Positions 60,557 through 64,000 of a DNA stretch of 64,000 nt are shown here, piece after piece. The first letter of the stretch is position 1. Every line of letters starts with the position of its first letter. The position numbers were made by a program, and so were the translations under genes. The notes below the pieces were generated by a model. It was given only the letters and a program-made list of their open reading frames with translations. It made no database searches and had not been told where the DNA came from. The stretch is from RYN-230 sp963711705 (lineage in GTDB: Bacteria; Actinomycetota; Actinomycetes; Streptosporangiales; Streptosporangiaceae). The stretch spans positions 1 through 64,000 of the forward strand of contig CAVQFM010000010.1 in NCBI GenBank assembly GCA_963711705.1. Direction: 5' to 3'.

Positions 60557-61243
60557 CTAGGCGCCCGGCTCGAACTTGTAGCCCAGCCCGCGGACGGTAA
60601 TGATGTGCCGCGGGTTGCCCGGGTCCGTCTCCACCTTGGCCCGCAGCCGCTTGATGTGCACGTCCAGGGTCTTGGTGTCGCCGACGTAGTCGGCCCCCCA
60701 GACCCGGTCGATCAGCTGCATCCGGGTGAGCACCCGGCCGGTGTTCCGCAGCAGGACCTCAAGCAGCTCGAACTCCTTGAGCGGCAGCTGCACCTGCTCG
60801 CCGCGCACGGTGACCACGTGCCGGTCCACGTCCATCCGGGCCGGCCCGGACTCCAGCGTGGACACCGCGGCGTCTTCCGGCTCGCCGCGCCGCCGGAGCA
60901 CCGCGCGCATCCGGGCGACCAGCTCGCGGGAGGAGAACGGCTTGGTCACGTAGTCATCCGCGCCCAGTTCCAGGCCGACCACCTTGTCGATCTCGCTGTC
61001 CTTGGCGGTCAGCATGATGACCGGCACGTTAGACCGTTCGCGCAGCGTGCGGCACACCTCGCTGCCGGGCAGCCCGGGCAGCATGAGGTCGAGCAGCACC
61101 AGGTCGGCCCCGTCCCGGTCGAAGGTGTCGAGCGCGTCCGGCCCGGTGGGGCAGACCGCGACCTCGAAGCCCTCCTTGCGGAGCATGTAGGACAGGGCGT
61201 CGCTGAACGATTCCTCGTCTTCCACAACGAGCACGCGGGTCAC
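60557..61243 (-). CDS. regX3: OmpR-family response regulator RegX3
   Basis: The 228-residue two-domain regulator has a receiver with VLVVEDEESF (acidic pocket), Asp52 in DLVLLDLMLPG, the switch Thr in VIMLTAKD and Lys in YVTKPFSS. The C-terminal winged helix shows LPLKEFELLEVLLRN, IDRVWGADYVGDTKTLDVHIKRLR and ITVRGLGYKF. It would respond to phosphate limitation as RegX3/PhoP does in actinobacteria. GTG 61243 overlaps the senX3 stop (GTGA), so the pair is coupled. Confidence 0.93.
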   Translation of the reverse strand: MTRVLVVEDEESFSDALSYMLRKEGFEVAVCPTGPDALDTFDRDGADLVLLDLMLPGLPGSEVCRTLRERSNVPVIMLTAKDSEIDKVVGLELGADDYVTKPFSSRELVARMRAVLRRRGEPEDAAVSTLESGPARMDVDRHVVTVRGEQVQLPLKEFELLEVLLRNTGRVLTRMQLIDRVWGADYVGDTKTLDVHIKRLRAKVETDPGNPRHIITVRGLGYKFEPGA

Positions 61244-62391
61244 TTCACGGCCTCCCTGGCAGATGATGCTGCGGGCGGCAGGGTGCTCCCGGCCGCGCCG
61301 CGTGGCCGACTAGCGACCGGTAGCCGCAAGGTGAACGTCGACCCTTCGCCCACCTTGCTCCAGACGGTGACCTTGCCGCCGTGCGCGGCCGTCACATGCT
61401 TCACGATGGCCAGCCCGAGCCCGGTCCCGCCGGTCGCCCGGGAACGCGCCGGATCGACCCGGTAGAACCGCTCGAAGATCCGCTCCAGGTCGCGCTGCGG
61501 GATCCCGATGCCCTGGTCGGCCACGCTGATCTCGGCCAGGTCGCCGCCCACCCGGGTGGTGCTGACCACCACGCGGGTGTTCTCCGGGCTGTACGCGACC
61601 GCGTTCTCCAGCAGGTTGCGCAGCGCGTTGACCAGGAGGTCCTCGTCGCCCAGTACCACCAGCCCGGGGTCTCCGCTGGCCTCCAGCTCGATGCCGTGCG
61701 CGTTGGCCCGCATCCGGCACCGGTCCAGGGCCTCGGCGACCACGATGGACAGGTCGACCGGGATGGGGTCGGGGATGGGCTCGGCCGCCTGGATCCGGGA
61801 CAGCGTGATCAAGTCCTGGGCCAGCTTGGTCAGCCGGGACGCCTCCTGCCGCATCCGGCCCGCGAACCGGCGCACCGCCTCCGGGTCGTCCGCGGCGTCT
61901 TCCACCGTCTCGGCCAGCAGGGCCAGCGCGCCCACCGGGGTCTTCAGCTCATGGCTCACGTTGGCCACGAAGTCGCGGCGGACTTCCTCCACCCGGCGGC
62001 TCTCGGTCTGGTCCTCGGCCAGCAGCAGCACCAGGCCGCCGCCGCCTACCCCGGAGCCGAGCGGCGCCACCCGGACCGCGAAGCTGGTGGTCCGGCCGCC
62101 GAACTTGGTGCCGGACACCTCGATCTCGCCTTCCCGGATCTCGCCATCCCGGCGGACCTGGCGGGCCAGGGCGAGCAGTTCGCCCACCATCAGCCGGTCG
62201 CCTTTGACCAAGCCGAACGAGCGGGCCGCGGCGCTGGCCCGGAGTACCCGGTCCTCGCTGTCGATGACGACCGCGGACGAGGAGAGCACGGACAGCACGG
62301 CGGCGATGCCGGCCGGCAGCCGGGAGGGCGGGCGGCGCTGCGCGGAAGGTTCCCCGACCTGATGCGCCTTGGCCGCCTGCCGGATCTTCAT
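61240..62391 (-). CDS. senX3: SenX3-type sensor histidine kinase lacking membrane segments
   Basis: This 383-residue kinase has a PAS-like domain (AVVIDSEDRVLRASAAARSFGL, about 40-135) and a HisKA region with phospho-acceptor VSHELKTPVGALA. A HATPase_c domain follows with LLENAVAYSP, DQGIGIPQRDLERIFERFYRV and GTGLGLAIVKH. Unlike SenX3/PhoR of related bacteria no membrane helix precedes the PAS domain. The N-terminal 28 residues are hydrophilic and an in-frame TGA lies 34-36 bases upstream of the ATG. CAGGAG precedes ATG 62391. It is therefore predicted to be soluble. Confidence 0.9.
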   Translation of the reverse strand: MKIRQAAKAHQVGEPSAQRRPPSRLPAGIAAVLSVLSSSAVVIDSEDRVLRASAAARSFGLVKGDRLMVGELLALARQVRRDGEIREGEIEVSGTKFGGRTTSFAVRVAPLGSGVGGGGLVLLLAEDQTESRRVEEVRRDFVANVSHELKTPVGALALLAETVEDAADDPEAVRRFAGRMRQEASRLTKLAQDLITLSRIQAAEPIPDPIPVDLSIVVAEALDRCRMRANAHGIELEASGDPGLVVLGDEDLLVNALRNLLENAVAYSPENTRVVVSTTRVGGDLAEISVADQGIGIPQRDLERIFERFYRVDPARSRATGGTGLGLAIVKHVTAAHGGKVTVWSKVGEGSTFTLRLPVASRPRGAAGSTLPPAASSAREAVK

Positions 62392-62668
62392 GCTGTGGGG
62401 GCTCCTGTCGCGAGGCCGTGGAACTCAGTGACCCGTGTGCCCATCATCACCGCCACCTGCACGCACACACCACGATGGTATGCGGGACCAGCCGGGAATC
62501 GCCGCTGCCCGGCCCGGGCGGGCCGCCCTGTTCCCCATCTATTCATACGCTGGCCGGCACCCGGACATTCTCCCGCAAATACCGGTCAAACCCACCACCC
62601 CCATGCTTAACGCAGCCGCCGTCTACTGGGCCGCCCCAGGTGGCGGCCGCCCGGGGCTGGCCGCCGGG

Positions 62669-63412
62669 TCAGCGTCCCTGGTTGGCCACGGCCTCGGCCG
62701 CGGCGGTTGCCGCGGCCGGGTCCAGGTAGCGGCCACCGGGCACCTTGGGCTGGAAGCCGGGGCCGATCTCGTAGACGAGCGGTATCCCGGTCGGGATGTT
62801 CAGCCCGGCGATTTCCGCATCGGAGATGCCGTCCAGGTGCTTGACCAGGGCCCGCAGCGAGTTGCCGTGCGCGACGACCAGCACCGTCGCCCCCGCGGCC
62901 AGGTCGGGAATGATCGCGTCGTACCAGTACGGCATCAGCCGGGTGAGCACGTCCTTCAGGCACTCGGTGCGCGGCATCAGCTCGGGGGGCAGCAGCGCGT
63001 AACGGGGGTCGTGCACGGGCGAGCCCGGATCGTCGTCGTCCAGCGGCGGCGGGGGCACGTCGTAGGACCGGCGCCACAGCATGAACTGCTCGTCGCCGAA
63101 CTCCTGCCGGGTCTGCGCCTTGTCCTTGCCCTGCAGCGCGCCGTAGTGCCGCTCGTTCAGCCGCCAGGACCGGCGCACCGGCAGCCACAGCAGGCCCGCC
63201 GCTTCCAGCGCGAGGTTCTGGGTCTGGATGGCCCGGGTCAGCACCGAGGTGTGCACCAGGTCGGGCAGCACACCGGACTCGCGCAGCAGGCGGCCCCCGG
63301 TGGCGGCCTCGGACTTGCCCCGTTCCGACAGGCCCACGTCCACCCACCCGGTGAACAGGCCTTCCGCGTTCCACTCGCTTTCCCCATGCCGCAGCAGCAC
63401 CAGCGTCGCCAT
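62669..63412 (-). CDS. gpmA: 2,3-bisphosphoglycerate-dependent phosphoglycerate mutase
   Basis: The 247-residue glycolytic mutase has LVLLRHGESEWNAEGLFTGWVDVGLS with the phospho-histidine in RHGE. RRSWRLNERHYGALQGKDKAQT and VLVVAHGNSLRALVKHL, with the second catalytic histidine, complete the set. It interconverts 3- and 2-phosphoglycerate. ATG 63412 is the conserved start although its ribosome site is weak. In many actinomycetes gpm lies between mshA and senX3 on one strand; here mshA is on the other strand. Confidence 0.94.
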   Translation of the reverse strand: MATLVLLRHGESEWNAEGLFTGWVDVGLSERGKSEAATGGRLLRESGVLPDLVHTSVLTRAIQTQNLALEAAGLLWLPVRRSWRLNERHYGALQGKDKAQTRQEFGDEQFMLWRRSYDVPPPPLDDDDPGSPVHDPRYALLPPELMPRTECLKDVLTRLMPYWYDAIIPDLAAGATVLVVAHGNSLRALVKHLDGISDAEIAGLNIPTGIPLVYEIGPGFQPKVPGGRYLDPAAATAAAEAVANQGR

Positions 63413-63572
63413 GCGGCCGAGCCTATCGGCCGCAGCCCGCGGCTGACCTGGCCGGTGCGCACGGCTCCCCCGGTCCCGTCCCCGGCCGCGCCCCCCACCG
63501 GGCCACGGGAACACCCGGTGCGATCGGGTGGTTGATCAGTCCGGGCAGGTGGTCGATCAGCCGGAGGTGCAA

Positions 63573-64000
63573 GTGCCGCGAAGCGTCCCCCGGCGGATCG
63601 CGACCATCAGCGTGCACACATCGCCGCTGGAGCAGCCCGGCACCGGGGATGCCGGGGGCCTGAACGTCTACGTGGTCGAGGTGGCCAAGCGGCTGGCCGA
63701 CCGCGGGATCGAGGTCGAGATCTTCACCCGGGCGGTGTCCCGTGATGCCCCGCCCGTGGCCGAACTGGTGCCCGGGGTGCAGGTGCGGCACGTCCCGGCC
63801 GGCCCGTTCGAGGAGCTGGACAAGGCCGACCTGCCCCCGCAGCTGTGCCATTTCACGTTTGAGGTGCTGCGCACCGAGGCCGCGTACGCGCCCGGCCGCT
63901 ATGACCTGGTGCACGCGCACTACTGGCTGTCCGGCCAGGTGGGGCTGGTCGCCCGGCAGCGCTGGGGGGTGCCCCTGGTGCAGTCCATGCACACCCTGGG
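63573..64000 (+). CDS. mshA: D-inositol-3-phosphate glycosyltransferase (partial)
   Basis: The gene runs off the window end after 142 residues. GTG 63573 follows GGAGGTG. The GT4 N-terminal domain contains RIATISVHTSPLEQPGTGDAGGLNVYVVEVAKRLADRG, whose GDAGGLNVYV loop binds the inositol phosphate acceptor. YDLVHAHYWLSGQVG and VPLVQSMHTLG follow. This is the first step of mycothiol synthesis, using UDP-GlcNAc and 1L-inositol-1-phosphate. It marks the organism as a mycothiol producer. Confidence 0.93.
   Translation, partial: MPRSVPRRIATISVHTSPLEQPGTGDAGGLNVYVVEVAKRLADRGIEVEIFTRAVSRDAPPVAELVPGVQVRHVPAGPFEELDKADLPPQLCHFTFEVLRTEAAYAPGRYDLVHAHYWLSGQVGLVARQRWGVPLVQSMHTL

Noticed and set aside
1..64000. 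CRISPR arrays, tRNA or rRNA genes, insertion sequences, prophage
   Set aside because: No spaced direct repeats, no tRNA T-arm patterns in a cloverleaf context, and no transposase, integrase or phage structural genes were seen. The short tandem repeats found are within coding regions.

Overview
The window is high-GC, gene-dense DNA from a mycothiol-producing actinomycete. The evidence is GTG starts, strongly GC-ending codons, and an actinobacterial core block at the right end: rlmB, cysS, ispF, carD, an lpqE-type lipoprotein gene, regX3-senX3, gpmA and the start of mshA. The genus cannot be named from this sequence. I see no prophage, insertion sequence, CRISPR array, tRNA or rRNA.

Left part (1-12.5 kb): a convergent HEPN / HTH-nucleotidyltransferase pair; an ArsR regulator divergent from an MFS transporter-UspA pair; an orphan cytochrome b related to QcrB that has lost both ligands of one heme; a form II CoxL-CoxS-CoxM molybdenum hydroxylase operon; a metallo-beta-lactamase-fold protein; and an EamA transporter. 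12.5-24.8 kb: a SnoaL / DUF6220 / histidine kinase operon, a large HTH-STAND-TPR regulator, a DprA paralogue, a SpoU methyltransferase, an acyl-CoA dehydrogenase next to an internally deleted acyl-CoA synthetase, and an FHA protein. 25-31.4 kb: a PDZ serine protease with a Gly/Tyr/Gln-rich tail, a glutamine cyclotransferase-like protein, and an operon of lipoprotein, FtsH-like AAA protease and HExxH membrane protein.

31.7-45.4 kb is catabolic. It holds a ThDP enzyme, an EamA/Lrp divergent pair, an amine-degradation operon (aldehyde dehydrogenase, permease, copper amine oxidase), and a LacI repressor divergent from a Gfo/Idh/MocA, DUF993 and sugar isomerase operon. Similar LacI-type operators lie before both operons. 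45.5-52 kb: a SigB/SigF-type sigma factor with a matching promoter, DUF3099, SnoaL-like, MBL-fold and phosphoesterase genes, and an oxidoreductase-IclR pair. 52-64 kb is the conserved housekeeping and signalling block. A DUF2637 protein and a flavoprotein gene are inserted between cysS and ispF, and ispD is absent between carD and ispF.

The most unusual observations are: the cytochrome b with paired heme b(H)-ligand loss; a 53-bp palindromic repeat between convergent genes with a conserved loop and covarying stem; a SenX3 homologue without membrane segments; the mini acyl-CoA synthetase; and five genes that each need a single +1 frame correction in the same direction, which points to systematic one-base insertions in the assembly unless shown otherwise.
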